Below, in pieces: positions 41,401-51,030 of a stretch of DNA of 57,919 nucleotides. The notes under the pieces are model-generated. The model worked only from the letters and a program-made list of their open reading frames with translations, made no database searches and was not told the origin of the DNA. The stretch spans positions 1 to 57,919 of the forward strand of contig JAGLDC010000036.1 of the NCBI GenBank assembly GCA_023145965.1. Reading direction: 5' to 3'. Each line of letters begins with the position of its first letter. The first letter of the stretch is position 1. The stretch is from a bacterium (GTDB lineage Bacteria > UBP14 > UBA6098). A program made the position numbers and the translations under genes.

Positions 41401-42555
41401 GTGAATTATATTTTGAAAAAAGAAAATCTAAATATATTGGTGCATAGTATATATTTCCCTCCAGAAGTAGGGGGATTGGAATCACATATTTATACCTTAG
41501 CCAAGACTCAGATTGAGAAAGGTCATTCTGTTCATGTAGTCACCAGCCGTTCAGGGGATTTTCCTAAAACCGAAACAATGGGAAAGATAACTGTTGAACG
41601 TAGGTTCTGTCCCAATAAGAGGTTTTCGGGTTGGTTAACGACTACCCTTGCGGGTATCCCCGCTATGAAAAGGAAGTTTTCGTGGGCTGATATTTGCCAT
41701 GTTCACACCTTTCCTTCCATTATCCCTGCGATAAAGTTACATAGAAAAGGCATCCCCCTTGTGGCCTCTATACACACAAGCCATTTTGTAAGGCTTTCAG
41801 ACAAGAAGCTGTGGCGCCCGATATTGAAGAAGTTACTCTCATATCCTGATGTTATCTTAACAGCTTCTAAAACGATTCAGGAAATCTGCAGAGGGTTTCA
41901 CCCATCCAAGCCAATCTATGCCCTTGTCAATGCCACGGATACCGGTTTTTTCAAGCCGGTTGAACCGGTCATTAAAAGGCCTTCCTTTGACACAAAAATG
42001 CTCTTTATTCCCAGTCGATTATATGAGATTAAAGGCATCGAGTATGCGATTCGCGCTTTACCAACAATCCGTAATAAGCAAAATGTGCATTTATATATTG
42101 TCGGGGATGGCCCCCTCCGAGGCAGATTAGACGAATTATCTGCTTCGTTAGGAATACAGGAATTCATCCATTTCCTTGGAACAGTTCCACACATTGATAT
42201 GCCCGGCATAATTTCGTCGGCGGACCTTGTTGTTTTACCTTCACTTATGGAGGCAACGAGCATAGCAGCACTGGAAGCTATGTCTTGCGAAAAACCAATT
42301 ATAGCTTCAGATGTCGGTGGTCTTCCCGAAATAATCGATGATCAAAGTGGAATTCTTGTCCCACCCAAAAAACCCAAAGCTTTAGCCGAAGCTATCTTGG
42401 AAATGCTTTCATTTCCCGAGGAAAAAAGAAGGTCGATGGGAGCACATGCCAGAGAGAGAGTTAAGAATAATTGGTCGGTTAATAAACTAACCGATAAGGT
42501 TTTAGCTCATTACGAAGAGGCTTTTGAAATAAATAAAAGAAACAAATTATTATGA
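41401..42555 (+). CDS. Family-4 glycosyltransferase
   Basis: The 384-residue GT-B enzyme shows FPPEVGGLESHIYTLAKTQ at the N-terminus, VHTFPSIIPAIKL, FIPSRLYEIKGIEYAIRALP, LYIVGDGPLRGRLDE, and the C-terminal EATSIAALEAMSCEKPIIAS with the E(x7)E donor-binding motif, followed by GGLPEIIDDQSGILVPP. Starts with GTG six bases after the deacetylase stop. Probably adds a sugar to the lipid-linked glycan built by this locus; specificity unknown. Confidence 0.9.
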   Translation: MNYILKKENLNILVHSIYFPPEVGGLESHIYTLAKTQIEKGHSVHVVTSRSGDFPKTETMGKITVERRFCPNKRFSGWLTTTLAGIPAMKRKFSWADICHVHTFPSIIPAIKLHRKGIPLVASIHTSHFVRLSDKKLWRPILKKLLSYPDVILTASKTIQEICRGFHPSKPIYALVNATDTGFFKPVEPVIKRPSFDTKMLFIPSRLYEIKGIEYAIRALPTIRNKQNVHLYIVGDGPLRGRLDELSASLGIQEFIHFLGTVPHIDMPGIISSADLVVLPSLMEATSIAALEAMSCEKPIIASDVGGLPEIIDDQSGILVPPKKPKALAEAILEMLSFPEEKRRSMGAHARERVKNNWSVNKLTDKVLAHYEEAFEINKRNKLL

Positions 42556-42583
42556 ATTTGATTATCGACGCGGGAGTTTTTAT

Positions 42584-45127
42584 ATGGTTAAACCAATGAA
42601 AAAACAAGGGTTGTCGCCCAAATTTCTTTGGGGTATCGGCATCTTTCTAGCTCTATTCGGAGTCCTTTTTGGATATTTTTTGTGGGATATTGAATCTCCA
42701 AATATTGGGGGTTTGACTTTCGCTTTAGTGGCCTTAACCGGCTTGCCTTTGGCCATGGCCGTATTCAACTCCAAACGCGATGGTGTGTTCTTATTTTTAT
42801 TTCTTTGGATAACGGCCTATTTTTTCTCGAGATTCATTTTTGGCGGTGGTATGCTTTTTGGGACAGACACAATGGGATTGGGCTATTTTTCACACAGTTT
42901 TTATAGAGCACATTTTGCCCAGTTCGGTTCGTATCCATTATGGGAAAATCTACTCCACGGGGGAATGCCATTTCATGCAGGTATGCATGGCGATGTTCTT
43001 TATCCGACAAGGATATTAGAGCTTATATTGCCTATTCACTATGCACTCGGTTTAAAGCTGGTGCTTCATGTTTGGCTTGCAGGATTCTTTATGTTTGGTT
43101 TCCTAAGGAGCCTCGGATTTTGTAAAGGAGCTTCTTTTTTTGGAGGGCTGGCATATATGTTCGGCCCGTATTTCGTTAGTTACATTTATGCTGGTCACGA
43201 TGGTAAGATGTTTGTCATTATGCTTCTTCCTTTGGCTTTTTGGGCACTGGAGCTTGCACTCCGAGATGGCAAATTATGGCGTTATCTTCTATTTGGACTG
43301 ACATATTCGTTGATGGTCATTTCAGCGCACATGCAGATGGCCTATTTTGCCTCGTGGGCTATAGGAGCTTACTTCGTTTTTAGAATAATCAGGTTGCTTT
43401 TAAAAGAAAAAACAATAAAGAACGCCTCGAAACATGTTTCTATTTTTATACTTGCAGTATTATTTGCCCTTTTGATTACAACGCTTCAGATTTATCCTCC
43501 TTTTAAATACCTTGGCGAATATTCTCAGAGAACCCAGAGAACGGAGGTATCCGGTTACGAATGGTCAACCAGTTGGGCATTACATCCCGAGGAAATGGGT
43601 GGGTTATTTTTTCCTGAGTTTGCTGGGATAAATGTCGAGAATACCAATACATACTGGGGGCATAACGCATTCAAACTTAATTCGGATTATTTTGGAATTA
43701 TTATTTTTCTCCTGGCTATCGGTGCGGTTATATTTATTAGGAAACCTCGAACATGGTTCTTTTTTGGGCTTGGAATATTTGCCACAATATTCGCGCTTGG
43801 TCCCACAACGCCATTTTTCCGCCTTTTCTATGCATTCATTCCGCAAGTGAAGAAGTTCAGAGGGCCGTCGATGATATTATTCATCGCGGTTTTCAGTGCT
43901 GTTGTTTTAGCCTCGGAGATGCTTTTCGCCTTAAGAGACGATGAAAAAAGGAAATCTCTTTTAAAGCGCGGTTTAATGGTGTATCTGATTCTCATAGGGA
44001 TTCTTCTTCCACTTACAGCACTCATTATGACTGGTGCTGGTAAAGGTATGATGAAGCTATATACCACAATATTCTATTCAGGGATCGATAGTTCTAAGCA
44101 GGCGATAATGCAGGCTAATATCGGCAATATAGCTCGTGGAATGTGGCTTGGAACTATCGTGGTTATTCTTGGTCTCGGCGCCTATGCCCTCGCCATGAAA
44201 AACAGGATTTCCGCCTTTCTGGCTTTGATAATTCTATCACTTGTAACTCTTTTTGACCTATGGCGAATAGATAAGCCCTTTGTTAAAATTGTTGATCCTG
44301 AAAGCTATTTTGGAGAAACATCCTCAATTTCTTTCTTGAAAAACGAATATGAAAAAAAACCATTTAGGGTAATAGTATTCCCCGGTGCATTTCAAGATAG
44401 CCATCTCGCACTTCATGGTTTAGAAGAGGTTGTCTTTGGTGTTGGCCACGGTAACCAGCTTAGAACCTTCGATGAGTTTATTAATAGAAACGGTGGATCG
44501 CGGGATCTTTTTTCAAAAGCGGGGCTTACGCTTTTAAACGCCGATTATCTTGCCGTTCGCGGAAGGGAAATTCAGCAATTTCCTTTGGCTTTTCAAGAAG
44601 GCAATTTACGCTTATATCGCAATCCAATGAGTTTTCCCCGAGCTTTCGCTGTTTATGATTGGAAATCCGCAAGTTCGCCGGAGGAGGCTCGGCGGTTAGT
44701 TTTTTCCAATGAAACTAATCCCGCTGTGACGGCTGCAATCGAAGGAACTACAGGATTTACTCAAAGTGCTGTAAATGAGAGCCTTCTTGTGCCTGCACCG
44801 GCGCAGGTTCAATACACCAGACCAGAGCGTGTTGAAGTGGAAGTCGATATGAAAAATGACGGACTTCTCATCCTTTGCGACAATTGGTATCCAGAGTGGC
44901 ACGCCTATGAGGGCGATCAAGAGCTTGAAATCCTCAGAGCAAACGGAACCTTTCGTGCAGTTCCATTATCTAAGGGGAAACACAGTATAGATTTCCGTTT
45001 CGAGGGCAGGCTTTTTAAAAAGTCTCTCGTGGTGTCGATTTTAGCCATTTTGGCTTGGGGATTGCTTTTTATCCTGAGTTTTGTTGCTAACAGAAAAAGT
45101 CGAAGAGCAGTGAATGAATCTAGTTAA
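42584..45127 (+). CDS. YfhO-family integral membrane protein
   Basis: The 847-residue protein has about a dozen membrane segments and a C-terminal soluble domain. GTDTMGLGYFSHSFYRAHFAQFGSYPLWE near residue 93 onward, GGLAYMFGPYFVSYIYAGHDGK and the C-terminal ILCDNWYPEWHAYEGDQELEI are characteristic of YfhO proteins, GT-C-like enzymes or carriers that glycosylate wall or lipid-linked polymers (lipoteichoic acid in Firmicutes). In this Gram-negative-type setting it probably modifies a surface glycan. Overlaps the following UbiA gene by 14 bases. Confidence 0.85.
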   Translation: MVKPMKKQGLSPKFLWGIGIFLALFGVLFGYFLWDIESPNIGGLTFALVALTGLPLAMAVFNSKRDGVFLFLFLWITAYFFSRFIFGGGMLFGTDTMGLGYFSHSFYRAHFAQFGSYPLWENLLHGGMPFHAGMHGDVLYPTRILELILPIHYALGLKLVLHVWLAGFFMFGFLRSLGFCKGASFFGGLAYMFGPYFVSYIYAGHDGKMFVIMLLPLAFWALELALRDGKLWRYLLFGLTYSLMVISAHMQMAYFASWAIGAYFVFRIIRLLLKEKTIKNASKHVSIFILAVLFALLITTLQIYPPFKYLGEYSQRTQRTEVSGYEWSTSWALHPEEMGGLFFPEFAGINVENTNTYWGHNAFKLNSDYFGIIIFLLAIGAVIFIRKPRTWFFFGLGIFATIFALGPTTPFFRLFYAFIPQVKKFRGPSMILFIAVFSAVVLASEMLFALRDDEKRKSLLKRGLMVYLILIGILLPLTALIMTGAGKGMMKLYTTIFYSGIDSSKQAIMQANIGNIARGMWLGTIVVILGLGAYALAMKNRISAFLALIILSLVTLFDLWRIDKPFVKIVDPESYFGETSSISFLKNEYEKKPFRVIVFPGAFQDSHLALHGLEEVVFGVGHGNQLRTFDEFINRNGGSRDLFSKAGLTLLNADYLAVRGREIQQFPLAFQEGNLRLYRNPMSFPRAFAVYDWKSASSPEEARRLVFSNETNPAVTAAIEGTTGFTQSAVNESLLVPAPAQVQYTRPERVEVEVDMKNDGLLILCDNWYPEWHAYEGDQELEILRANGTFRAVPLSKGKHSIDFRFEGRLFKKSLVVSILAILAWGLLFILSFVANRKSRRAVNESS

Positions 45128-45998
45128 GGCTATAATAAAGAGTCTTCGTCCACATCAGTGGGTTAAGAATGTATTTTTATACGCGGGTGTATTTTTTGCC
45201 GGCGATTTTCTCCATCTTCCTTCGCTTATAAGGGCTACACTTGCATTTATGGCATTTTGTGCTATTTCGAGTGGTGTTTATTTGATAAACGATATTGTCG
45301 ATAGGAAGAGCGACAGGATCCATCCATATAAAAAGAATCGGCCTATTGCCAGCGGGCAGCTTAAGGTTGCTTATGCTCTAATAACAGCTTTAATACTGTT
45401 TATTGTGGGTATTGTTGTTTCACTTTATATCGGAGTTGGGTTTCTGTATTTTTCAGCAGGATACATTTTTCTTCAGTTGTTATATACCTTCTTCTTAAAG
45501 AAACAACCGATATTGGATATTTTGACGGTCGCTTCGGGTTTTGTGATAAGGGCTGCTGCAGGTGGCGCGGCTGTCGATGTTCCGATCTCCTCATGGCTTT
45601 TATTATGCACCAGCTTATTGGCGCTCTTTTTAGTAACGGAAAAGAGAAGGCAGGAACTTACGAGGATAGAAAAAACCAACGAGTCGAATTTGAGCAGACC
45701 CCTTCTCGATGAGTATTCAATTAAATTTCTCGATAATCTCGCTATAATTGAGGTTTCGGCAACTTTAGTTGCGTATTCTTTTTATGTTTTTTCAAACGAT
45801 GTATTTGTAAGGTTCGGAAATCACTCATTGGGATTAACTCTTCCTTTCGTGTTTTACGGACTTTTGAGGTATCTTTGGTTGGTTCATGAAAAGGAGAAAG
45901 GCGAATCACCCACTAGAATATTATTGACCGATTTACCGACGATAATTAATATGATTCTTTGGTCGATAACGGTTTTCTTAATTGTATATTTCTCATGA
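45114..45998 (+). CDS. UbiA-family prenyltransferase, decaprenyl-phosphate phosphoribosyltransferase-like
   Basis: The 294-residue membrane protein has about eight membrane segments. The N-terminal SLRPHQWVKNVFLYAG and NDIVDRKSDRIHPYKKNRPIASG (first Asp-rich motif), plus LLDEYSIKFLDNLAII near the second motif, match the subgroup that transfers phosphoribose from PRPP to polyprenyl phosphate, the first step to polyprenyl-phospho-arabinose in actinobacteria. The epimerase genes (DprE1/E2) are not in this window. The presence of rpiB at the head of the same run fits a ribose-based route (inference). Confidence 0.82.
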   Translation: MNLVKAIIKSLRPHQWVKNVFLYAGVFFAGDFLHLPSLIRATLAFMAFCAISSGVYLINDIVDRKSDRIHPYKKNRPIASGQLKVAYALITALILFIVGIVVSLYIGVGFLYFSAGYIFLQLLYTFFLKKQPILDILTVASGFVIRAAAGGAAVDVPISSWLLLCTSLLALFLVTEKRRQELTRIEKTNESNLSRPLLDEYSIKFLDNLAIIEVSATLVAYSFYVFSNDVFVRFGNHSLGLTLPFVFYGLLRYLWLVHEKEKGESPTRILLTDLPTIINMILWSITVFLIVYFS

Positions 45999-46011
45999 TT
46001 AGGGAGTAAAT

Positions 46012-47124
46012 ATGAAATCACGCGTAGCAGTCGTTAAAACAAAACCTGAAACGGTTTTACAGGATATCACTCGTTGTTGCGAGCTTGGAGGTATCACAAA
46101 GACGCTCGACAAATCGGCAACGACGATACTGAAGGATAATATATCCTGGCATCTCCCTATGCCGGGCGCCAATACCACCCCTTGGGGTCTCGAAGGCATA
46201 TGGTTAACCTTGAAGAAGCTCGGATATGATGATGTAGTTGTTGTCGAGAACAAGACCGTTGTAACAATTACGGAAAAGGGAGATGAGCTTTGTCGGTTCA
46301 AACCGGTATTCCAGAAATACGATATACCGGTGCTATTCAATTTCAAAAATTCGGACATGAAATGGATCGAGATTAAGCCTGACAGAGAAATGTTGATTCT
46401 CGATAAGATATTTAAGAATGGTATTTTTGTGCCCGATTACTTTATCGGGAAGAATATAATTCACCTTCCGACGGTGAAAACACATTCTTATACTACAACT
46501 ACAGGCGCCATGAAGAATGCCTTCGGTGGCTTGCTTAACATAAATAGGCATTACGCACACACACATATTCACGATACACTTGTCGATTTGCTCGCTATTC
46601 AGAAACAAATACATACTGGTATATTTTGCCTAATGGATGGCACGACTTCCGGTTCTGGCCCCGGGCCTAGAACAATGACGCCACATGAAACTAATTTTTA
46701 TTTAGCCTCTGCTGATCAGGTGGCAATCGATGCGGTATCGGCGAAGATAATGGGCTTCGATCCAATGAAAATAAGGTATATTCGCAGGGCCACGGAACAG
46801 GGTTTAGGCAATGGCAATCCTATGAATATTGAAATAGTCGGAGATAAAGAAATAGCCGAGCGTAATCTTGCTTTTAAATCCGGTGTTAATTTTGCAACAG
46901 GCACAGGAAGGCTTCTTTGGCACAGCCCATTGAAATTCATGCAGAAACTGTTTTTCCACACGCCATTGGTTCTTATATTCATATGGGCATCTGAAACCTA
47001 TCACGACAAACTTTGGTGGCCGCGCCATGGGCAACAAATATTTGACAAATGGCTAGAAACCTCCCAATGGGGGAAATTATTTAAAGAATACACTCCGGGC
47101 AATTGCCCATTCAACAAGGACTAG
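46012..47124 (+). CDS. DUF362 domain protein
   Basis: The 370-residue soluble protein has the DUF362 blocks DNISWHLPMPGANTTPWGLEG, VVVVENKTVV, IIHLPTVKTHSYTTTTGAMKNAFGGLL, FCLMDGTTSGSGPGPR and ASADQVAIDAVSAKIMGFDP. No ferredoxin-type Cys clusters are present, unlike some members. The family's biochemical role is unclear. In this locus it sits between the UbiA-like enzyme and two glycosyltransferases, so a link to glycan or lipid metabolism is possible (inference). Confidence 0.87.
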   Translation: MKSRVAVVKTKPETVLQDITRCCELGGITKTLDKSATTILKDNISWHLPMPGANTTPWGLEGIWLTLKKLGYDDVVVVENKTVVTITEKGDELCRFKPVFQKYDIPVLFNFKNSDMKWIEIKPDREMLILDKIFKNGIFVPDYFIGKNIIHLPTVKTHSYTTTTGAMKNAFGGLLNINRHYAHTHIHDTLVDLLAIQKQIHTGIFCLMDGTTSGSGPGPRTMTPHETNFYLASADQVAIDAVSAKIMGFDPMKIRYIRRATEQGLGNGNPMNIEIVGDKEIAERNLAFKSGVNFATGTGRLLWHSPLKFMQKLFFHTPLVLIFIWASETYHDKLWWPRHGQQIFDKWLETSQWGKLFKEYTPGNCPFNKD

Positions 47125-47126
47125 AA

Positions 47127-47891
47127 ATGGGAGATGAAACCTCCAGAACAAATAAAGAATCCAAACACATAGTGCTCCCAAAAGTATTGGTAGTCATGCC
47201 TATGGTTAATGAAGAGGGCAATATTCTCGATATTGTCCCTGCGGTTTTGAAACAGGGAGATGAATTCAGCATCCTTATTTGTGAGGATGAATCGAAGGAT
47301 AGCACACCCGAGTTGGCTGACAGACTTGCCGAGGAAAATCCCAAGCGGGTTTTTGTTCTTCATGGCAAAAGACAGGGGCTAGGGCCTGCCTATGTCCGAG
47401 GATTCCATTGGGCATTGGACAGGGATTTTCAGCTTATATTCGAGATGGACGCCGATTTTTCACATAAACCGGAGTATCTTCGTCAAATGTCGAAGCTAAT
47501 TGCGCAAGATCGAGCGGATATGGTTGTCGGAAGTCGCCGGGTCAATGGTGGTGGAGTAAAGAACTGGGGGCTTTATCGAAAGCTTCTTTCTTGGGGTGGA
47601 AGCATTTATACACGCTTGATTACTGGGTTGCCGGTTAAGGACGCGACGGCAGGATTCGTTGTGTATAAGCGTGAAGTGCTAGAACATATTGATCCTTCTA
47701 AGCTATCCGCTGGTGGTTATGCATTTCAGATCGAGACAAAATTCCAGACGTGGAAGGCGGGATATCGTATCGTAGAATTCCCGATTATTTTCCCAGATAG
47801 GATACATGGAGAAACGAAGCTAACCAAGGATATCATCAAAGAGGCTTTCACGATGGTCTGGAAATTGCGTTTCTCAAAAAAGTCCAAATAA
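47127..47891 (+). CDS. Family-2 glycosyltransferase, polyprenol-phosphate mannose synthase-like
   Basis: The start at 47127 follows AAGGACTAGAA; an upstream TTG in frame is less likely. The 254-residue product shows VLVVMPMVNEEGNILDIVP, ILICEDESKDSTPELAD, GKRQGLGPAYVRGFHWAL, IFEMDADFSHKPEYL and VGSRRVNGGGVKNWG, the pattern of soluble dolichol/polyprenol-phosphate mannose synthases. DVTAGF-like DATAGFVVYKRE is also there. It would make a polyprenyl-phosphate sugar for the GT-C-type proteins nearby. Confidence 0.92.
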   Translation: MGDETSRTNKESKHIVLPKVLVVMPMVNEEGNILDIVPAVLKQGDEFSILICEDESKDSTPELADRLAEENPKRVFVLHGKRQGLGPAYVRGFHWALDRDFQLIFEMDADFSHKPEYLRQMSKLIAQDRADMVVGSRRVNGGGVKNWGLYRKLLSWGGSIYTRLITGLPVKDATAGFVVYKREVLEHIDPSKLSAGGYAFQIETKFQTWKAGYRIVEFPIIFPDRIHGETKLTKDIIKEAFTMVWKLRFSKKSK

Positions 47892-47902
47892 AGAAGACCA
47901 AT

Positions 47903-48841
47903 TTGAACGATGGATTACATAATAACAAGTCTCTAGCAAACGAGTTAGAGCCATCGGCTATGGTGAATACCGCCAATAAGCTTTCCGTTGTCGTTCTGTC
48001 ATACAACACAATAAATATTACAACTCATTGTATCGAATCGCTTTATGAGTATTCCCCTATCACCAGGGGACTTGAGATAGTGGTTGTCGATAACGCCAGT
48101 TGTGATGGCAGTGCTGATTTTATTCATGGGAGATTCCCTGATATCAAATTGATACGAAATAGCACCAACCGAGGTTTCGCAGCGGGATGTAATCAGGGAA
48201 TTCGCTCCTCGATGGGAGATTTTATCCTTCTTCTTAACTCGGATGCCGCCTTGATCGATCAATCGCTCGACATACTTATCGATTTCATGGGCAGAAATCC
48301 CGATGTTGGCATTTGTGGTGGTCTTATGTTATCCGATGATGGAACTCCTCAGCCCTCATGTCACATATTTCCTTCTTACACGAATCTCCTTTTCTCCAAA
48401 AACTGGTTACTAAATCCACTTAGTTTTTTTAAAAAGAGATTCGAAAAATATCGTGAAATTCCTGCTCGGAACACCGATGTAGATGCGGTTTCCGGCGGAT
48501 TTTTCCTTATTAGAAGGGAAGCATTATCTAATATTGGCCTCATGGACGAGAGATTTTTCTTTTATGTCGAGGATATAGATATTTCGAGACGAATAAAGAA
48601 GGCCGGTTGGCGCGTTGTGATCATTCCAAAGGCAAAAGTGTATCATGTTGGTGGGGCATCTGCCAAACTAAGGCCTTCCAGAACTTATGCATGGCATCAT
48701 ATAAGCCTCTTTAAATATTTCATGAAATACTATCCTTATCTTCTTCCGCTTAACTTGTTATTAGGACTCGGACTTTCATTTCATCTTTTATTATCCTTTC
48801 TTGTGGGATTTTTCAAGAAGCTGGGAAGAAAATCTTGTTAG
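47903..48841 (+). CDS. Family-2 glycosyltransferase, rhamnosyltransferase-like
   Basis: The 312-residue product shows LSVVVLSYNTINITTHCIESL, VVVDNASCDGSADF, NRGFAAGCNQGIR, ILLLNSDAAL, VSGGFFLIRREAL and the C-terminal DERFFFYVEDIDISRRIKK, which are typical of rhamnosyl- and similar transferases. A hydrophobic end (about 275-300) may attach it to the membrane. The start is uncertain: TTG at 47903 has AAGAAG upstream; an internal ATG lies at 47957. It overlaps the next gene by seven bases. Confidence 0.88.
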   Translation: MNDGLHNNKSLANELEPSAMVNTANKLSVVVLSYNTINITTHCIESLYEYSPITRGLEIVVVDNASCDGSADFIHGRFPDIKLIRNSTNRGFAAGCNQGIRSSMGDFILLLNSDAALIDQSLDILIDFMGRNPDVGICGGLMLSDDGTPQPSCHIFPSYTNLLFSKNWLLNPLSFFKKRFEKYREIPARNTDVDAVSGGFFLIRREALSNIGLMDERFFFYVEDIDISRRIKKAGWRVVIIPKAKVYHVGGASAKLRPSRTYAWHHISLFKYFMKYYPYLLPLNLLLGLGLSFHLLLSFLVGFFKKLGRKSC

Positions 48842-49887
48842 CCTATACATATATTATAGTAGCGGTTGTATCGATTATTATTACTCTTATTATAACGCCA
48901 TTAGCTATAAGAATTGGCAAACTCACAGGAGCGACTTCGATTCCTAGGGATGTTGAAATTACACGGCCTTCGGCTTCTGATTTAGGTGGAATCGCAATTA
49001 TTATTGCAATCGTTATTGCGGTTGCGCTCAGCTATATAATATATCCCGCCCCTTTTGCAGGATATAGAAATGCTATTAGTGGTTTAGTTTTTGGTGCTAT
49101 CATAATATCGCTTATGGGCTTTATTGACGACAGAAAAAATTTAGGTGTAGGTGTTAAATTTGCACTTCAACTTATAGCAGCCATTGTAACGATGTCTTTT
49201 GGTGTTAAGATTTCTGTGATATCCAATCCATTCAATTCTTTTGCTGAATTGGGTATTTTTTCTTATCCAGTAACAGCACTCTGGATAGTCGGTGTCATGA
49301 ACGCGGTTAATTTTGTCGATGGTCTCGATGGTCTTGCGCCGGGAGTTCTTTCTATTGCTGGCATATCACTCTTCGCGATATGCGCCTCATTGAACCTTCC
49401 GGTTTTAGCGATAATTTTCCTATCGATTTTTGGTGCAAATATAGCATTTTTGCGCTTTAATTATCCGCCTGCACGTATTATATTAGGAAATATGGGAGCT
49501 TATTTATTAGGTTACATTATGGCAACAGCGAGTATTATCCAACCGGTAAAGGTATCGACAGCAATGGTTCTTTTCGTTCCGATGCTTGCGCTCGGTTTTC
49601 CTCTTATGGAGATACTAATTACAGTGATCAGAAGGACATTGAAGAGGAAGAAGATATATCAAAGAGATGCCGAACATCTTCATCACTTGCTTCTTTCATT
49701 TGGCCTACCCCCTTCTGTTGTTGATTGGGTATTTTATTCTATCAGTTTTATTTTCGCGACATTAGCCGTAGCGCTCTCGGTGGGAAATAGGAGTATTATG
49801 ATATTTTTTCTTGCTGGTTTATTATTGGTTTTTCTTGTGTTGACGGTAAAATTAGCATCGTTGGAGAGGAGTAAGATCAAATTATGA
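48835..49887 (+). CDS. Undecaprenyl-phosphate sugar-1-phosphate transferase (WecA/TagO/MraY superfamily)
   Basis: The 350-residue protein has about ten membrane segments. RPSASDLGGIAIII, FIDDRKNLGVGVKFALQ, NAVNFVDGLDGLAPGV (the Asp pair of the catalytic loop), FNYPPARIILGNMGAY and DAEHLHHLLLSFGLP (His loop) are signature blocks. It loads the first sugar phosphate, usually GlcNAc-1-P, onto undecaprenyl phosphate and probably starts the glycan made by this locus. Start is TTG inside the preceding gene. It is followed by accA through an ATGA overlap. Confidence 0.93.
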   Translation: MLAYTYIIVAVVSIIITLIITPLAIRIGKLTGATSIPRDVEITRPSASDLGGIAIIIAIVIAVALSYIIYPAPFAGYRNAISGLVFGAIIISLMGFIDDRKNLGVGVKFALQLIAAIVTMSFGVKISVISNPFNSFAELGIFSYPVTALWIVGVMNAVNFVDGLDGLAPGVLSIAGISLFAICASLNLPVLAIIFLSIFGANIAFLRFNYPPARIILGNMGAYLLGYIMATASIIQPVKVSTAMVLFVPMLALGFPLMEILITVIRRTLKRKKIYQRDAEHLHHLLLSFGLPPSVVDWVFYSISFIFATLAVALSVGNRSIMIFFLAGLLLVFLVLTVKLASLERSKIKL

Positions 49888-50855
49888 GCATCCATAAATT
49901 CCATCTAGATTTTGAAAGACCCATAATCGAGCTCGAGGACCGCCTGGAGAGTGTTCAGAGAAAAGCTAATGCCGGAGATGAAAAGGCTCAAGCAGATTTG
50001 GTTATTTTAAAAATGAAACTAGAAAATATTCGCAAAGATGTTTTCGGTAAGCTCTCGCGTTGGCATAAGGTGCAGGTTGCACGACATCCAAAAAGGCCAT
50101 ATACACTCGATTATATAGAGCGACTTAGCTCGGATTTCATCGAGCTTCATGGTGATCGCGGTTTCAGGGATGATCCAGCCATAATCGGCGGCTTCGCGAA
50201 TTTCTCCGGGCATCGGGTTATGGTTGTTGGGCAGCAAAAAGGCAAGAACACAAAAGAGAACATAAAGCGCAATTTCGGTATGATGCACCCGGAAGGATAT
50301 AGAAAAGCACTTAGGCTCTTTAAGCTCGCCGCCAAGTTTCATTTGCCGGTTGTTATTTTTATCGATACTCCCGGGGCATATCCTGGGATTGGCGCCGAGG
50401 AACGAGGACAGGCCGAGGCTATTGCTAGGAACATATTCGAGATGGGAAGGCTTCCGGTGCCGATAATTATTCTAATCATCGGCGAGGGCGCCTCTGGTGG
50501 TGCTTTGGGGATTGGTGTTGGAGATTCTGTTTTAATGATGGAGAACGCTTGGTATTCGGTAATCTCGCCTGAAGGATGTGCGGCTATTCTATGGAGGGAT
50601 CGAGCTGCAGCCCCAAAAGCAGCTGAGGCGCTTAAACTTACCGCTCCGGATCTTCTCGAGCTTGGGATGATAGATAAAATCATTCCTGAACCTATAGGCG
50701 GCGCCCATTCCGACCCTGAAATGGCCGCGAAAATCCTTGAAAAAGACCTGCTTTCCGAACTCGTTAGATTCTCGAATTTTGATGGAAATCAAATAGTAGA
50801 AAAGAGATTTACAAAATACAGAAACATGGGTATATTCACAAAGGTGAAAGTATGA
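49884..50855 (+). CDS. accA: Acetyl-CoA carboxylase carboxyltransferase subunit alpha
   Basis: The 323-residue subunit helps transfer carboxyl from biotin to acetyl-CoA in fatty acid synthesis. LDFERPIIELEDRLESV at the N-terminus, RPYTLDYIERLSSDFIELHGDR, GFANFSGHRVMVVGQQKG, NFGMMHPEGYRKALRLFKLA, FIDTPGAYPGIGAEERGQ and EGASGGALGIGVGD are all standard. The beta subunit gene is not here. It overlaps both neighbours by four bases. Confidence 0.98.
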   Translation: MSIHKFHLDFERPIIELEDRLESVQRKANAGDEKAQADLVILKMKLENIRKDVFGKLSRWHKVQVARHPKRPYTLDYIERLSSDFIELHGDRGFRDDPAIIGGFANFSGHRVMVVGQQKGKNTKENIKRNFGMMHPEGYRKALRLFKLAAKFHLPVVIFIDTPGAYPGIGAEERGQAEAIARNIFEMGRLPVPIIILIIGEGASGGALGIGVGDSVLMMENAWYSVISPEGCAAILWRDRAAAPKAAEALKLTAPDLLELGMIDKIIPEPIGGAHSDPEMAAKILEKDLLSELVRFSNFDGNQIVEKRFTKYRNMGIFTKVKV

Positions 50856-51016
50856 TGGATGAAAAGTTATTAGAAATCTTAGTTTGCCCCAAATGTCATT
50901 CGAAGCTTATTTACGATATATCCAAAGAAAAACTTTATTGCGAAGTTTGTAACTTGGCATATAATATTGCCGATGGAATTCCTCTTCTGCTTGCAGATGA
51001 GGCTGAAAGCTGTTAA
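50852..51016 (+). CDS. Trm112-like small zinc-ribbon protein (UPF0434/YcaR type)
   Basis: The 54-residue product begins MMDEKLLEILVCPKC and has Cys at 12, 15, 30 and 33, followed by NLAYNIADGIPLLLADEA, the standard Trm112/YcaR pattern. AAGGTG lies seven bases upstream of the first ATG, and the accA stop is overlapped by four bases. Members act as small partner or activator proteins of methyltransferases in eukaryotes; the bacterial role is unclear. Confidence 0.92.
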   Translation: MMDEKLLEILVCPKCHSKLIYDISKEKLYCEVCNLAYNIADGIPLLLADEAESC

Positions 51017-51030
51017 ATGGAGTATCAATT

